Assembly: GCA_900556555.1 (NCBI GenBank)
Contig: USPF01000004.1
Coordinates: 1 to 52,275 of the forward strand
From: an uncultured Blautia sp.
GTDB lineage: Bacteria > Bacillota > Clostridia > Lachnospirales > Lachnospiraceae
DNA length: 52,275 bases
Direction: 5' to 3'
Positions 8,470 through 18,143 of the stretch are shown here, in pieces; the stretch's first letter is position 1; every line of letters begins with the position of its first letter. The position numbers were made by a program, and so were the translations under genes. Under the pieces are notes generated by a model that was not told where the DNA came from, searched no databases, and worked only from the letters and a program-made list of their open reading frames with translations.

Positions 8470-8979
8470 AACCTCTTTTTTATTTTTACCGTGCACCAGT
8501 CTTTCTAAAAGATTATGAAGAGGACGGAATAATGCCAGACACAACACTACATTACCGATACAATGCGGAATATCATAAGCAACTCCTGCCACCCAGTATG
8601 CAAAAGCTCCGGAAGGCCCGCTAATGAACAAATAGGGGATTGCACACAGGGCTCCAAAAGTAATTCCATAAAACCCGGACAACACACTCCAGAATATTAC
8701 AGAGTTCTGCTTTCGAAACAGCCAGGTAACGATACACTGAACACTCCATACATAGAGATAATTCACCCACCACAATCCAAATCCATAGAAAATCCCTTCA
8801 AGGAAGACAAATACATACACCATCAAAAAGACTTTTTTCCCAAAAACCAGGGTATAAATCAAAAATAGCAATGTTACAATTTCAAAATTGGGGAGAAATC
8901 CCATGAAAACCTGTCCAAGGAACACAACTCCCGTGAGCACTCCCATGATTACTAATTCTCTGGTCTTCTGTGTATTCAA
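8461..8979 (-). CDS. ECF transporter S component
   Basis: 172 residues with about six membrane segments and no ATPase domain, like the substrate-binding S subunit of energy-coupling-factor vitamin transporters. It would work with an EcfA-EcfA'-EcfT module, not seen in this window. The gene starts with TTG directly after the stop codon of the DUF4430 gene, and its ribosome site (AAGGAAGGA) lies in that gene's last codons, so the two are translationally coupled. The DUF4430 neighbour suggests a cobalamin-type substrate, but that is inference. Confidence 0.8.
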   Translation of the reverse strand: MNTQKTRELVIMGVLTGVVFLGQVFMGFLPNFEIVTLLFLIYTLVFGKKVFLMVYVFVFLEGIFYGFGLWWVNYLYVWSVQCIVTWLFRKQNSVIFWSVLSGFYGITFGALCAIPYLFISGPSGAFAYWVAGVAYDIPHCIGNVVLCLALFRPLHNLLERLVHGKNKKEVHN

Positions 8980-9372
8980 TTAATATCCTTCCTTCAAAGT
9001 AAGCTCAAACTGCTCACCATCTGCAATAGGAGTCTGGTCTGCAGATGTATTCACCTGCTCACCACCTTTGGTAATGCACCACCATTGCTGTTTTGACTCA
9101 TCTGCTGTTTCACCATCTGCTGTCTTGATAAATAATCCAAATTCGCCTTCTTCACCAGATACCAGTTCGTTTTCCTTCAATACTTCTACCAGATATTCTG
9201 CGTCTGTATGGTACTGAAATGTCTTTTCTGTCTGATCTCCATGGACAACCACTATTGTAACTTCTTTCTCCCCTTCTGTAGCCTGAGGTTTAAATTTCAG
9301 ATATAACCCTCCTGCCAATATACACACCAGAAGCAGGGCTGCTGCCGCAATCAGTGTTCCTTTGTGCTTCAT
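8980..9372 (-). CDS. DUF4430 domain protein, membrane-anchored
   Basis: 130 residues: a short basic start, a hydrophobic segment (about residues 6-23) and an extracellular DUF4430 domain with the WWCITKGG element and the closing IADGEQFELTLKEGY strand. DUF4430 is related to the ligand-binding domain of transcobalamin-like proteins, so a role in capturing a corrinoid for the coupled ECF transporter is plausible. No lipobox Cys is obvious; it looks like an uncleaved anchor. The ATG at 9372 has GAGG 8 nt upstream; a start at 9438 would add a charged 22-residue leader without support. Confidence 0.82.
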   Translation of the reverse strand: MKHKGTLIAAAALLLVCILAGGLYLKFKPQATEGEKEVTIVVVHGDQTEKTFQYHTDAEYLVEVLKENELVSGEEGEFGLFIKTADGETADESKQQWWCITKGGEQVNTSADQTPIADGEQFELTLKEGY

Positions 9373-9438
9373 ACTATTTTCCTCGTTTCTTTTTTTATTT
9401 GCCAGATTACTATAGCATTTCTTCTGTTTTTTTGTCAA

Positions 9439-10179
9439 TTATTTCAACATATCATAGGACTTCATGACCGCCTCATAGCTGCTGCACTCTATCGTATAAG
9501 TACATTCTGCTTTCTGCTTCAGCTTATCAAAGACTTCCTGCACCGGGATTGTTCCCTCTCCCAATGCCAGATGGCTGTCTTTCTTTCCCAGATTGTCATG
9601 TACATGCACATGACGGATATAAGGACTTAGTGCTTGTGCCCACTGCTGCACCGGATCCTTGCTATAACAGTGTGCATGACCGATATCCAGGCATAAACCA
9701 AAGGCCGGATGGTTTACTCTTTCAGTGGTTTCCTTCAATGGTTCCCACACCCGGTCCAGGACATTCTCCATAAGCACTTCTACAGAATCATCCTTATCTG
9801 CCAGAAACTCTTCAAAAAACTGAGCCATTCTTTCAGCCCATCCAATCAAAAGATAAAAATCAGGCACATGGCAGGAATGATATACGATTTTTTTTGCCCC
9901 AAGTTTCTTTGCCGCAGCATATGCTTCCTCATATCTCTGCCTGGTGACTTCTCTGATACGTTCATCAAATGTCATGGGATTCAAGTCCAGAAAAGGGCCA
10001 TGAAGAATCAGATTTTTACACCCCATACGTTCCAGCCGTTTTTCATAGGCAAGAAGACAGGAATCCAGATGATCCAGATTTTCCGAAATAGAAAATTCTA
10101 TACTTTCTAGTCCCATTCCTGTTTCTTTTATGATTTCTTTTGTTTCCTCATCCGGAAGCAAATGACTAAAATACAGCAT
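9439..10179 (-). CDS. Sugar phosphate isomerase/epimerase family protein (TIM barrel)
   Basis: 246 residues matching the xylose isomerase-like/AP endonuclease family 2 barrel. Likely metal-ligand motifs are visible: ENVLDR, CLDIGHAH, HVHVHDN and a C-terminal TIECSSYE. Such proteins isomerise or epimerise sugars or inositols, or act on abasic DNA; this short form is more like the sugar enzymes. It starts 14 nt inside the phosphopantetheinyl transferase gene. The substrate is unknown. Confidence 0.82.
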   Translation of the reverse strand: MLYFSHLLPDEETKEIIKETGMGLESIEFSISENLDHLDSCLLAYEKRLERMGCKNLILHGPFLDLNPMTFDERIREVTRQRYEEAYAAAKKLGAKKIVYHSCHVPDFYLLIGWAERMAQFFEEFLADKDDSVEVLMENVLDRVWEPLKETTERVNHPAFGLCLDIGHAHCYSKDPVQQWAQALSPYIRHVHVHDNLGKKDSHLALGEGTIPVQEVFDKLKQKAECTYTIECSSYEAVMKSYDMLK

Positions 10180-10771
10180 ATTCTACCTCCTGTATGGTAA
10201 CTTTACATGCTTGGTATGCTGACACACATCCAAGCACATGCTGATCTACAAAAAACTCTTCAAACCACTCCGGTGATTCCAGTTCCTTCATCGATCTAGT
10301 GATTCCTTCTCCTGACAGCTTTAAAAAACTCTCTTTTCTTGTCCAAAATCTGCAAAATTCCCGTTCCATATTTTCATGGCTCTGAACAATTTTCATTTCT
10401 TCTTCCGATAAAACACGTTCCAGCAAACGCCTGCTCCTAATTTTCCGTATCTCCTGAATATCCAGACCGCAGGGTACAGAAGAAAGGGCACATGCCCCGT
10501 ACTCCCCGGAATGGCTGATATTGAAATGAATCTGAGGATATTCCCTGAAATATGGTTTTCCATGGATTTCTTTCTCTATCATCCCTTCCAGACAGGCATA
10601 CAGTTCATCTGCCCTTTGAATATTTCCCGGCAAATCTTTTCTATGTCTCTCCAAAAGCCCATAGGCAAGTAGCCTGTGCCCACATATGGACTCCCTGTTT
10701 TTGCATTCTGAAATATCACTTGTCCACTGCTGGATTTTCCCTGTGTATATTTTGATTTCCGGCTGCTTCAT
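10166..10771 (-). CDS. 4'-phosphopantetheinyl transferase, Sfp type
   Basis: 201 residues. It shows the two Sfp-family signatures: CGLDIQEI near residue 96 (Mg2+ Asp) and FWTRKESFLKLSGEGI near residue 142 (W-x-x-K-E). These enzymes load the phosphopantetheine arm of CoA onto carrier proteins. No nonribosomal peptide or polyketide genes lie here; the acpP gene at 14.6 kb could be a substrate, though many bacteria use AcpS for that. The start overlaps the helicase end by 56 nt and has its own AAAGGGAG ribosome site 6 nt upstream. Confidence 0.88.
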   Translation of the reverse strand: MKQPEIKIYTGKIQQWTSDISECKNRESICGHRLLAYGLLERHRKDLPGNIQRADELYACLEGMIEKEIHGKPYFREYPQIHFNISHSGEYGACALSSVPCGLDIQEIRKIRSRRLLERVLSEEEMKIVQSHENMEREFCRFWTRKESFLKLSGEGITRSMKELESPEWFEEFFVDQHVLGCVSAYQACKVTIQEVEYAVF

Positions 10772-12626
10772 TCTGTTCTCCCTTTATCAGGCCGCCTTCC
10801 ATAAGAAATCTTGACGGCATCATACATTTCTCATGTCGTTCTTTGATATAAAACAGATTTAACTCTTTTCTCGCTCTTGTCATCCCCACATAAAACAACC
10901 GCCGCTCTTCCTCAATATTACTCTCAGTCACTGCTTTCCGATAAGGAATCGTTCCTTCATTTACGTCCATGAGAAACACCTGATTGAATTCCAGTCCTTT
11001 GATACTGTGAAAGGTCGAAATCACTACACCCTTTTTCTCAGAAATCTTGGTTCTGGCCTGCTCTTTGAGCTTATCTGTGTATTTTGCAATGTGAATAAAC
11101 CATTCTCCGAATGTCTGATATCCCTTAGCACTATCAGCTAATTCATCAAGTATCTCATGCATATCCTCGATTTTTAATTTTCGAAATAATGCATAAGTAC
11201 GAAGATATTCTTCATAGCCAATGCCATGACGAATATAGTTTATCGCAGCATAAGGAGTCATATTTTTCAACAGATTCAGGTCTTCTTCAAACTTGTCAAT
11301 CCGGTCTAACATCCACTCTTTTTCTTCATAGTGCCACCGTAATGATTCAAATGACACCTGTGGTTCATCCAGAACCTCTCTGGAAATATAGCGGTTTGGC
11401 CTGTTCATTACCTGCAAAAATTCCTTGCGGCTTCTGTCACCTGTTGCCAGTTTCATATAAGAGATAAAATTTCTGGCAATCCAATGATCATACAGATTCG
11501 GAAGTACATCCCTCATCTGGAACGGAATCTGATATTCCATCAGTGTTTCCACCAGAAATCTTGCACCGGAATTCGTGCGGTAAAGCACTGCCATCTCCTC
11601 ATAGGGACACCCCTGCTCATGAGCCTTAACAATGCAGTCCTTCAGATATAATTCCTCTTCTTTTCCATTTTGAAAAGCCTTGACAAGAGGAGGTGTCCCC
11701 TTTTCATTGTCTGTATGGATTTTCTTCTGAAATCTTCTCTTGTTCCATGCAATGACCTTTCCTGCTGCTTCTACAATTTCCCCTGTGGAACGGTAATTCA
11801 CAGGAAGCAGTTCCGTCTGAACAGAAGGGAAGTCCTTCGGAAAATTCATCATAATCTCCGGCTTTGCTCCCCTGAAAGCATAGATGGACTGGTCATCATC
11901 CCCTACAATAAACAGATTGTTTTCCGGTGCAGCCAGCATTTTTACAATATCATACTGAAGCTTGTTGATGTCCTGAAATTCATCCACCAGGATATACTGA
12001 AATTTCTTCTGCCATCCTGCCAGAATATCTGGTCTCTGAGTAAGAAGATCATAACAATACAGCAGCATATCATCAAAATCAAGAAGTCTTGACTGCCGGC
12101 ATATGGTCACATAGGAAGTGTAAATCTTCCGGAACACCTCATCCGGGCAATTCTTGGAATAATAATGTTCCAACGGAATCCTGCTGTTTTTCACTTCGCT
12201 GATTTCCTGCACCAGACCTTCAAAAAATTCTTTTTCATCTTCTATTTCGATACGCTGGCGATATGCCAGTTCACGCAGCATATCAAACCTTTGCTCTTCA
12301 CTGATGATATTTTTTCCTGTAAGCCTATAAGCATGTCTTAAAATCCCATAAAACACTCCATGGAAGGTTCCAAAAGTTACCTGCTTGTAATTCTGAGTAA
12401 TCCCGGAATCCATGCATAGTTTTTCAAAACGTTCTTTCATTTCCCGGGCAGCTGCCTTGGTAAAGGTCACTACCAGAATATTGGCAGGATTTACATGATA
12501 ATTCTCCAGCAAAGATACAACTCGCTTTGTCATCGTCGTTGTTTTTCCGGAACCAGGGCCTGCCAAAAGCATCATGGGACCCTGGTTATGCATAATTGCT
12601 TTTTCCTGTGCTGAATTTTTTTTCAT
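10716..12626 (-). CDS. UvrD/PcrA-like superfamily 1 DNA helicase
   Basis: 636 residues with the full set of SF1A helicase motifs: Walker A AGPGSGKTTTMTKR (about 22-35), VDEFQDIN (motif II), GDDDQSIYAFRGA (motif III), a VISTFHSIKGLEF motif V and YVGMTRARKEL motif VI. It unwinds DNA 3' to 5', probably in repair or replication restart. It is shorter than PcrA (about 740), lacking the usual C-terminal extension, so it may be a second UvrD-like enzyme rather than PcrA itself. Three bases separate it from gltX. Confidence 0.93.
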   Translation of the reverse strand: MKKNSAQEKAIMHNQGPMMLLAGPGSGKTTTMTKRVVSLLENYHVNPANILVVTFTKAAAREMKERFEKLCMDSGITQNYKQVTFGTFHGVFYGILRHAYRLTGKNIISEEQRFDMLRELAYRQRIEIEDEKEFFEGLVQEISEVKNSRIPLEHYYSKNCPDEVFRKIYTSYVTICRQSRLLDFDDMLLYCYDLLTQRPDILAGWQKKFQYILVDEFQDINKLQYDIVKMLAAPENNLFIVGDDDQSIYAFRGAKPEIMMNFPKDFPSVQTELLPVNYRSTGEIVEAAGKVIAWNKRRFQKKIHTDNEKGTPPLVKAFQNGKEEELYLKDCIVKAHEQGCPYEEMAVLYRTNSGARFLVETLMEYQIPFQMRDVLPNLYDHWIARNFISYMKLATGDRSRKEFLQVMNRPNRYISREVLDEPQVSFESLRWHYEEKEWMLDRIDKFEEDLNLLKNMTPYAAINYIRHGIGYEEYLRTYALFRKLKIEDMHEILDELADSAKGYQTFGEWFIHIAKYTDKLKEQARTKISEKKGVVISTFHSIKGLEFNQVFLMDVNEGTIPYRKAVTESNIEEERRLFYVGMTRARKELNLFYIKERHEKCMMPSRFLMEGGLIKGEQNEAAGNQNIHRENPAVDK

Positions 12627-12629
12627 GTT

Positions 12630-14078
12630 TTATTTCAATTTCTCCACTGCTGCCTTGATTCGTACCAGACTCTCATCTTTTCCAAGAATTTCCAAAATTT
12701 CAGTTGCACCTGCAGGTGTCATCTGTTTGCCGGAAAGTGCGGTACGGATTGGCCATAAAATCTGACCGTTCTTGTATCCATTTTCTTTTGCAAAGCTGCA
12801 AAGAAGTTCATAAAGTGCATCATTCGTATAATCTTCCTGATTTTCCAGAACCGGAAGAATTTTTTCCAGAACTTCCAGGGAAATCTCTGGGTTTGTTTTC
12901 ATTTTCTTATGCGTGTACATAGAAATGTCGTATTCTGGTACTGCTTCAAAGAAATCAATCAAAGCAGGAATGTCCGGCAGCACTTCAATTCTTGTTTTTA
13001 CCATATTGGCAATCTTCTTCAAATCTAAATCTCTGGTGATTACCTGTTTGATATATGGCAGCGCCATTTCATAGAATTTATCCTCATCCATGGCTTTCAT
13101 GTATTCCCCATTCATCCATTTCAGTTTCTGAACATCAAAAACAGCCGGAGATTTGCTCATATGGTGGTAATCAAATACTTTCACCAGTTCTTCTAAAGAG
13201 AAAATTTCCTGATTATCTTCCGGGCACCATCCCAGAAGTGCCACGTAGTTTACAATGGCTTCTGTTAAGAATCCCTGCTCCAGTAAATCTTCATAAGAAG
13301 AATGTCCGGAACGTTTACTCAGCTTCTGATGCTCTTCATTTGTGATCAGCGGGCAATGTACATAAGTAGGAATCTCCCATCCAAAAGCTTCATAAATACG
13401 GTTATACTTTGGTGAAGAAGATAAATATTCATTTCCTCTTACTACATGTGTAATTCCCATAAGATGGTCATCCACAACATTTGCAAAGTTGTAGGTTGGG
13501 AATCCATCTGATTTAATCAGGATCAAATCATCTAATTCATTGTTTGGCACCGTAATATTTCCATAAATCTCATCATGGAATGTTGTAGTACCTTCTGTTG
13601 GCATATTGAAACGGATAACATATGGTTCGCCTGCATCCAGCTTTGCCTGTACTTCTTCTTTGCTTAAATGAAGACAATGCTTATCATATACTGAAATTTC
13701 CTTCTCTCCTACGCTAGACTTTAAGGATTCCAGACGCTCTTTTGTACAGAAGCAGTAATATGCATCTCCCTGCTCAATAAGCTGTTTTGCATATTTTAAA
13801 TAAATCCCCTGAGCATTTCTTTCACTCTGCACATAAGGACCATATCCGCCGTCTTTGTCCGGGCCTTCATCGTGAATCAAGCCAGTTTTTTCCATAGTTC
13901 TGTAAATGATTCCAAGAGCCTCATCTACAAATCTCTCCTGGTCTGTATCTTCAATACGGAGCATAAAACTTCCATTTTCATGCTTTGCAATTAAATATGC
14001 GTATAAAGCTGTTCTTAAATTTCCAACATGCATTCTTCCTGTCGGGCTTGGTGCAAATCGTGTTCTTACTTGAGTCAT
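12630..14078 (-). CDS. gltX: Glutamyl-tRNA synthetase
   Basis: 482 residues of class I synthetase. The HIGH motif appears as [11 protein letters not shown] (residues 10-20) and the KMSKS motif as KLSKRSG (about 255). It charges tRNA-Glu, and in many Firmicutes also tRNA-Gln for later amidation. Length and domain order are normal. The helicase follows 3 nt downstream in the same direction. Confidence 0.97.
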   Translation of the reverse strand: MTQVRTRFAPSPTGRMHVGNLRTALYAYLIAKHENGSFMLRIEDTDQERFVDEALGIIYRTMEKTGLIHDEGPDKDGGYGPYVQSERNAQGIYLKYAKQLIEQGDAYYCFCTKERLESLKSSVGEKEISVYDKHCLHLSKEEVQAKLDAGEPYVIRFNMPTEGTTTFHDEIYGNITVPNNELDDLILIKSDGFPTYNFANVVDDHLMGITHVVRGNEYLSSSPKYNRIYEAFGWEIPTYVHCPLITNEEHQKLSKRSGHSSYEDLLEQGFLTEAIVNYVALLGWCPEDNQEIFSLEELVKVFDYHHMSKSPAVFDVQKLKWMNGEYMKAMDEDKFYEMALPYIKQVITRDLDLKKIANMVKTRIEVLPDIPALIDFFEAVPEYDISMYTHKKMKTNPEISLEVLEKILPVLENQEDYTNDALYELLCSFAKENGYKNGQILWPIRTALSGKQMTPAGATEILEILGKDESLVRIKAAVEKLK

Positions 14079-14100
14079 GAACTATCATCCTTTCTTTTTC

Positions 14101-14457
14101 TTATTTCTGTACCAGATGTACTGCAAAACCGCCGATTTCTTCTTTGATATATACAGCAATCATTTTATCATTTTTATATTTCGCTGTTTCCATATCAAAT
14201 TCCACACCCTGGCTCTCAAGATATTCCACAGCTTTTGCTACATCTGTAGTCCCTACCGCAATGTGACCATTTTTTCCAAGATAAGGTGTTTTCATTGCTT
14301 CCACTGCTGTTCCTGCAAACACAGAGCTATTTCCCACCTTCTTTGTAAATCCGAAAATCGCATCAAATCTGCCTGCTACATTACAAGCCTCTTCCTCGTT
14401 ATTGCAATTAATACCAACATGGCGGAGTTCAAATCCTAATTCTTCTAATGCAGCCAT
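14101..14457 (-). CDS. Stand-alone VOC-like domain, related to the C-terminal domain of long KDPG aldolases
   Basis: 118 residues from the ATG at 14457, which has a strong AAGGAGG site 8 nt upstream; the ATG at 14487 would place that site inside the gene. The stretches RHVGINCNNEEEA, FGFTKKVGNSSVFAGTAVE, PYLGKNGHIAVGT and GGFAVHLVQK match, as I recall the family, the extra C-terminal glyoxalase-like (VOC) domain found on some clostridial KHG/KDPG aldolases. Here it is a separate gene, and the kdgA of this window lacks it. Its function is unknown; it may bind a sugar acid or act with the aldolase. It lies 22 nt before gltX. Confidence 0.75.
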   Translation of the reverse strand: MAALEELGFELRHVGINCNNEEEACNVAGRFDAIFGFTKKVGNSSVFAGTAVEAMKTPYLGKNGHIAVGTTDVAKAVEYLESQGVEFDMETAKYKNDKMIAVYIKEEIGGFAVHLVQK

Positions 14458-14559
14458 ATCCAAATCCTCCTTCACTTTATTTTCCATACTCTTTGTATAG
14501 ACTCATCCTATATAGAATACAAAAACTTCCCGGAAATATCAATCCTTTTCTTAACAATC

Positions 14560-14587
14560 AAAAAAAGCAGCCCATGAACTGCTGCCC
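14560..14587 (-). terminator. acpP terminator
   Basis: On the minus strand GCAGC and GCTGC pair around a short loop and a run of T residues follows. It lies 25 nt after the acpP stop codon. Confidence 0.65.
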
Positions 14588-14611
14588 ATGAACCGCCCTT
14601 TATGCTCATTC

Positions 14612-14845
14612 TTATTCTTCTACACCAATCTTTTTCAGATAATCAATAACAGCACCAACTGTTGTCAGCTCCTGTAATTCTTCAGACGGGATTTCTACAG
14701 AATATTCATCTTCCAGAGCCATAACCAGTTCAAATAAATCTAAGGAATCTGCTCCCAGGTCTTCTTTAAAAGAAGTCTCTGGCTGAATGCTTTCTGCTTC
14801 ACAATTTAACTGCTCTGAAATAATCTCTCTCATTTTTTCTAACAT
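14612..14845 (-). CDS. acpP: Acyl carrier protein
   Basis: 77 acidic residues with the LGADSLDLFEL motif, whose Ser (about residue 36) receives the phosphopantetheine arm. It carries growing acyl chains in fatty acid synthesis. No other fab genes are nearby, so this is a single-gene unit with its own promoter and terminator. A good AAAGGAG site precedes the ATG. Confidence 0.95.
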   Translation of the reverse strand: MLEKMREIISEQLNCEAESIQPETSFKEDLGADSLDLFELVMALEDEYSVEIPSEELQELTTVGAVIDYLKKIGVEE

Positions 14846-14903
14846 AATTTCATATCTCCTTTAAATAAAATACATGATTAGCTTATATTATTTTGATGCT
14901 CAA

Positions 14904-14932
14904 AGTATATCTTCTTTTCTTCTGTTTGTCAA
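14904..14932 (-). promoter_or_regulatory. acpP promoter
   Basis: Minus-strand TTGACA (14932-14927), 17-nt spacer and TATACT (14909-14904) just after the ftsW stop codon. Confidence 0.75.
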
Positions 14933-14937
14933 CCCTT

Positions 14938-16116
14938 TTATTTTGTAAATTTAATCCGCCTTGACACACTAAGGGCAATCCCCATTTCTGCCATCAGGAA
15001 CACGATTGACGTACCTCCGTAGCTGACAAACGGAAGGGTAATACCTGTGGTTGGAATCCAGTTCAAAACTACACAGATATTCAGGATAACCTGAAGGGCA
15101 ATATGTATCATAATACCACTTACCATCAAGGAACCATAGAAATCAGGTGCGTTCTGTGCAATAAAAAACAGACGGTACAAAAGATATCCAAACAGTCCGA
15201 TTACGATAAGACCGCCAAACACTCCAAGCTCTTCACATACAATGGAAAAAATCATATCGTTCTGTGCTTCTGGTACAGGCCCCAGCTTCTGCACACTGTT
15301 TCCAAGACCTTTTCCGAAAAATCCCCCGCTTCCAATCGCATACAATGCCTGCATGATCTGGTATCCTCCCTCCGAAGAATACTTCTGTGGATTCAGCCAT
15401 ACCAGCACACGCTCCAGACGGAAACTATCCACGTTATTCATATCTAGCACCATCTCTCCCAGTGTCACCTGAAGAATAATCCTCAGAAGAATAATGGCAA
15501 GCCCGCCAAGAATGGCAATGCGTATAAACAGCCGCTGGTTCGGATGGGCAACAAAAATCATCAGTGCAGTAATGCCGGCAATAATAATCGCTGTACTTAG
15601 ATTATCCGTGAGATAAAAAGCTGCAAATGCCAGCCCTGCCCCGTAAGCCACCAGCTTCCAGAAGCCTGCTCTTGTGGCTACTTCTTTTCCCATCTTCATG
15701 ATCAGACAGGGAATAAAGGTAATCGCCGCAATCTTAGCCACCTCGGCTGGCTGGAACTGCAGCACTTCGATTCCAAGCCTGAGCCACCGCTTCGCACCAT
15801 TTACCTCTACCCCAAGAGGGGTATATTTTACCAAAGCCATTAAAATCAAAGAAACAACATAAATAAACCCGCTGACATAGTACAGTAAATGATAGTCAAA
15901 CAATGAAATGACCAAAGCAATAATAATGCTTACTACACTGATGAATGCCTGTTTAGAGAAAAAGTTCATGTCATCTCCATACTTTATCTGTGAAGTATAG
16001 GCACTGGTGCTATAAAGCATAACCAGCCCAAAACAGGTCAGCAAAATTACCGCAGCAATCAGATTATAATCAAAATACTGGGATTTTTCTCCTGTTCTAT
16101 TCTTCCTTTTTGCCAT
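14938..16116 (-). CDS. ftsW: SEDS family peptidoglycan polymerase, FtsW-like
   Basis: 392 residues with about ten membrane segments. SEDS signatures are clear: VEVNGAKRWLRLG, FQPAEVAKIAA, LGPVPEAQNDMIF and SYGGTSIVFLMAEMGIAL. These proteins polymerise lipid II glycan strands. Similarity favours FtsW (septum) or its sporulation paralogue SpoVE over RodA, but no murein cluster genes are near to decide. I use the ATG at 16116, which has AGGAGGA just upstream; the longer form would start inside the ribosome site region and overlap the previous gene more. Confidence 0.88.
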   Translation of the reverse strand: MAKRKNRTGEKSQYFDYNLIAAVILLTCFGLVMLYSTSAYTSQIKYGDDMNFFSKQAFISVVSIIIALVISLFDYHLLYYVSGFIYVVSLILMALVKYTPLGVEVNGAKRWLRLGIEVLQFQPAEVAKIAAITFIPCLIMKMGKEVATRAGFWKLVAYGAGLAFAAFYLTDNLSTAIIIAGITALMIFVAHPNQRLFIRIAILGGLAIILLRIILQVTLGEMVLDMNNVDSFRLERVLVWLNPQKYSSEGGYQIMQALYAIGSGGFFGKGLGNSVQKLGPVPEAQNDMIFSIVCEELGVFGGLIVIGLFGYLLYRLFFIAQNAPDFYGSLMVSGIMIHIALQVILNICVVLNWIPTTGITLPFVSYGGTSIVFLMAEMGIALSVSRRIKFTK

Positions 16117-16129
16117 TTTTATCCTCCTG

Positions 16130-17950
16130 CTATATTCCAAGTGCATAGCTTAGCAGTTCCAGATATCCTTCTGGATTCCCACTTTCCTGATTCTGAACCT
16201 TGCGGACCATAACCGGATCGTCAGTAATCATATTGTCGACTCCCATGTCCAGCATCCGCCTTGCATCTCCTTTATAATTCACTGTCCAGGCATGCACTTC
16301 TTTTCCAAGGGCATGTGCTTCCTGAACAAAGTCCTCATCCACATATGTGTACTTGACACTGAAAAAATCCGCTGCCGATATCCTAGAAATACTTCCATAT
16401 GTCATAGTCATGATATAACCTGTGCGGATTTCCGGTGCTATTTTCTTTATCTGCTCCAGGAAACTATAATTCATAGAGGTAACTACGCAGTGTTCCTGAA
16501 AATCTGATTTCCGTATTGCACGGACAACTTTATTTACAATGCCCTTATTTTTACCATTATACTTAATCTCTATATTTAAGTCCAGCTTTCCTTTACAAAA
16601 TTTCAGAACTTCTTCCAGTGTGGGAATTTTCTCTCCTCGGAACCGTTTGTGAAAACTGGTTCCTGCATCCAGCTTTCTGATTTGTGCAAGTGTCATATCC
16701 CACACATTTTTCTGTACGCCTGCTGTCCTTTTCAAGGAATTATCATGAAGCAAGATCAGTTCTCCATCTTTGGTTTCCTGTACATCGATCTCTGCAAAAT
16801 CGGCACCGCACTCGATGGAATATTTCAGGGCACTGACTGTATTTTCCGGTGCCATTCTGGCACCTCCTCTGTGTGCTGTGATTTCCATATCCCCCATCAA
16901 AGTTTCCAGGGAAGTATCGTAAGAAACAGCCAGACCTGCCAGATAACATCCCTCTGCCAAAACAAACACCATTGTCAGCACTGCTGCTGTCCTTCTTCTT
17001 CCTATCTTGGAGTACCATGCATACTGCTTCATAAGTTCATAGACCGAAACCTCCTCGCTCTGAGGAACCCGAAATCTCGCAAAAATCACAGAGACAAATG
17101 CCACACTTCCTATCATCTGAACTGCTCCTGCAAAAACACCAATAGACCTATCAATATAACCACTATAAATCAGAACCTGGCTCACTTCTCCGTTGCCGGT
17201 ACTGCAGGCAGATACGATTGCTGTCATACAGGCCATAGCCAAAAAATAAATCGCTACAATCAGAATGAGCATCACTGCATGAAGAACCAGGAATCCACAA
17301 AGCACCTTTTTCCACACTCTTCGCAAAAGTCTGATTCCCGCTCTTATCCCTCTCCAGCTTTTCTTTTTCGCCAGAATACAGTATGGAAGTGCAAACACAA
17401 AAAGAGACGAAAGCACTAATATCACTGCAATTGCCAAATACAGCAAAAACTGTGGCTGTACTGCCTTATAAATCTGTCTTGCCGTGTATTCCAGCACACG
17501 GATATATGAAATCTCCCTTACCATAAAATACAATGTAAGAAAAGGGGCTGACAATGCGGCACAGAAGATCCAGGATATCTTACTATGACGCAAAAAAGAA
17601 AAAGTTTTCTTGACACCTAAAATCAGAAAATCACTGGCATATAGATTCCTTCTCTGATAAGAGTACCGAAACCCTACCAGCAATGCAGAAATTTCAATCA
17701 AAAAGAATAATAAAATCAACAGTAAAATTCCCGTAAGAAGCACTACTGACAAAGGACTTGCCAGGAATTTTCCGTAATTCTCTGCTGTCAGATAACTGAA
17801 TTTCTGTTGTTTCAAAGAAAACTCTACTGCTGCATGAACAAGCTGCATCACCAGAAAAAACACGGCAATCCGGTACCCTGCTTCAAATAGCAGAAGGCTT
17901 CCCATATTAAATTTTATGATCATCCATGTTTTTTTTAAATTCTCTTTCAT
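16130..17950 (-). CDS. Membrane-anchored glycerophosphodiester phosphodiesterase
   Basis: 606 residues in two parts. Residues 1-350 hold about eight membrane segments of the type often fused to such enzymes. Residues 357-606 form a GDPD barrel with ITAHRGG (catalytic His about 360), APENT, the EIDVQETKDG metal site and LLHD (second His). It would hydrolyse glycerophosphodiesters or lipoteichoic acid-type polymers at the membrane. It lies just before ftsW, with a 17-nt-spaced promoter upstream, so envelope work is likely. Confidence 0.92.
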   Translation of the reverse strand: MKENLKKTWMIIKFNMGSLLLFEAGYRIAVFFLVMQLVHAAVEFSLKQQKFSYLTAENYGKFLASPLSVVLLTGILLLILLFFLIEISALLVGFRYSYQRRNLYASDFLILGVKKTFSFLRHSKISWIFCAALSAPFLTLYFMVREISYIRVLEYTARQIYKAVQPQFLLYLAIAVILVLSSLFVFALPYCILAKKKSWRGIRAGIRLLRRVWKKVLCGFLVLHAVMLILIVAIYFLAMACMTAIVSACSTGNGEVSQVLIYSGYIDRSIGVFAGAVQMIGSVAFVSVIFARFRVPQSEEVSVYELMKQYAWYSKIGRRRTAAVLTMVFVLAEGCYLAGLAVSYDTSLETLMGDMEITAHRGGARMAPENTVSALKYSIECGADFAEIDVQETKDGELILLHDNSLKRTAGVQKNVWDMTLAQIRKLDAGTSFHKRFRGEKIPTLEEVLKFCKGKLDLNIEIKYNGKNKGIVNKVVRAIRKSDFQEHCVVTSMNYSFLEQIKKIAPEIRTGYIMTMTYGSISRISAADFFSVKYTYVDEDFVQEAHALGKEVHAWTVNYKGDARRMLDMGVDNMITDDPVMVRKVQNQESGNPEGYLELLSYALGI

Positions 17951-18001
17951 GTATAGCCCGCCTGTCTTTCCTGTCTTGTCTGTAATCCATCAGCCAGTTT
18001 T

Positions 18002-18030
18002 ATTTTACAGAAAGTTTACTTTCCGTGCAA
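18002..18030 (-). promoter_or_regulatory. Promoter of the glycerophosphodiesterase gene
   Basis: Minus-strand TTGCAC (18030-18025), 17-nt spacer and TAAAAT (18007-18002), about 50 nt before the start codon and divergent from cotJA. Confidence 0.6.
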
Positions 18031-18143
18031 GGGCAGAAAACAGGAATCTTTTCTTTTCACCAATTATTCTTTTTTCCATAAAATAGTAGTGTAACCAGGC
18101 AGCAAAAAATGATACTGCCGCAAATATGAGAAAGGTAAAAAAT

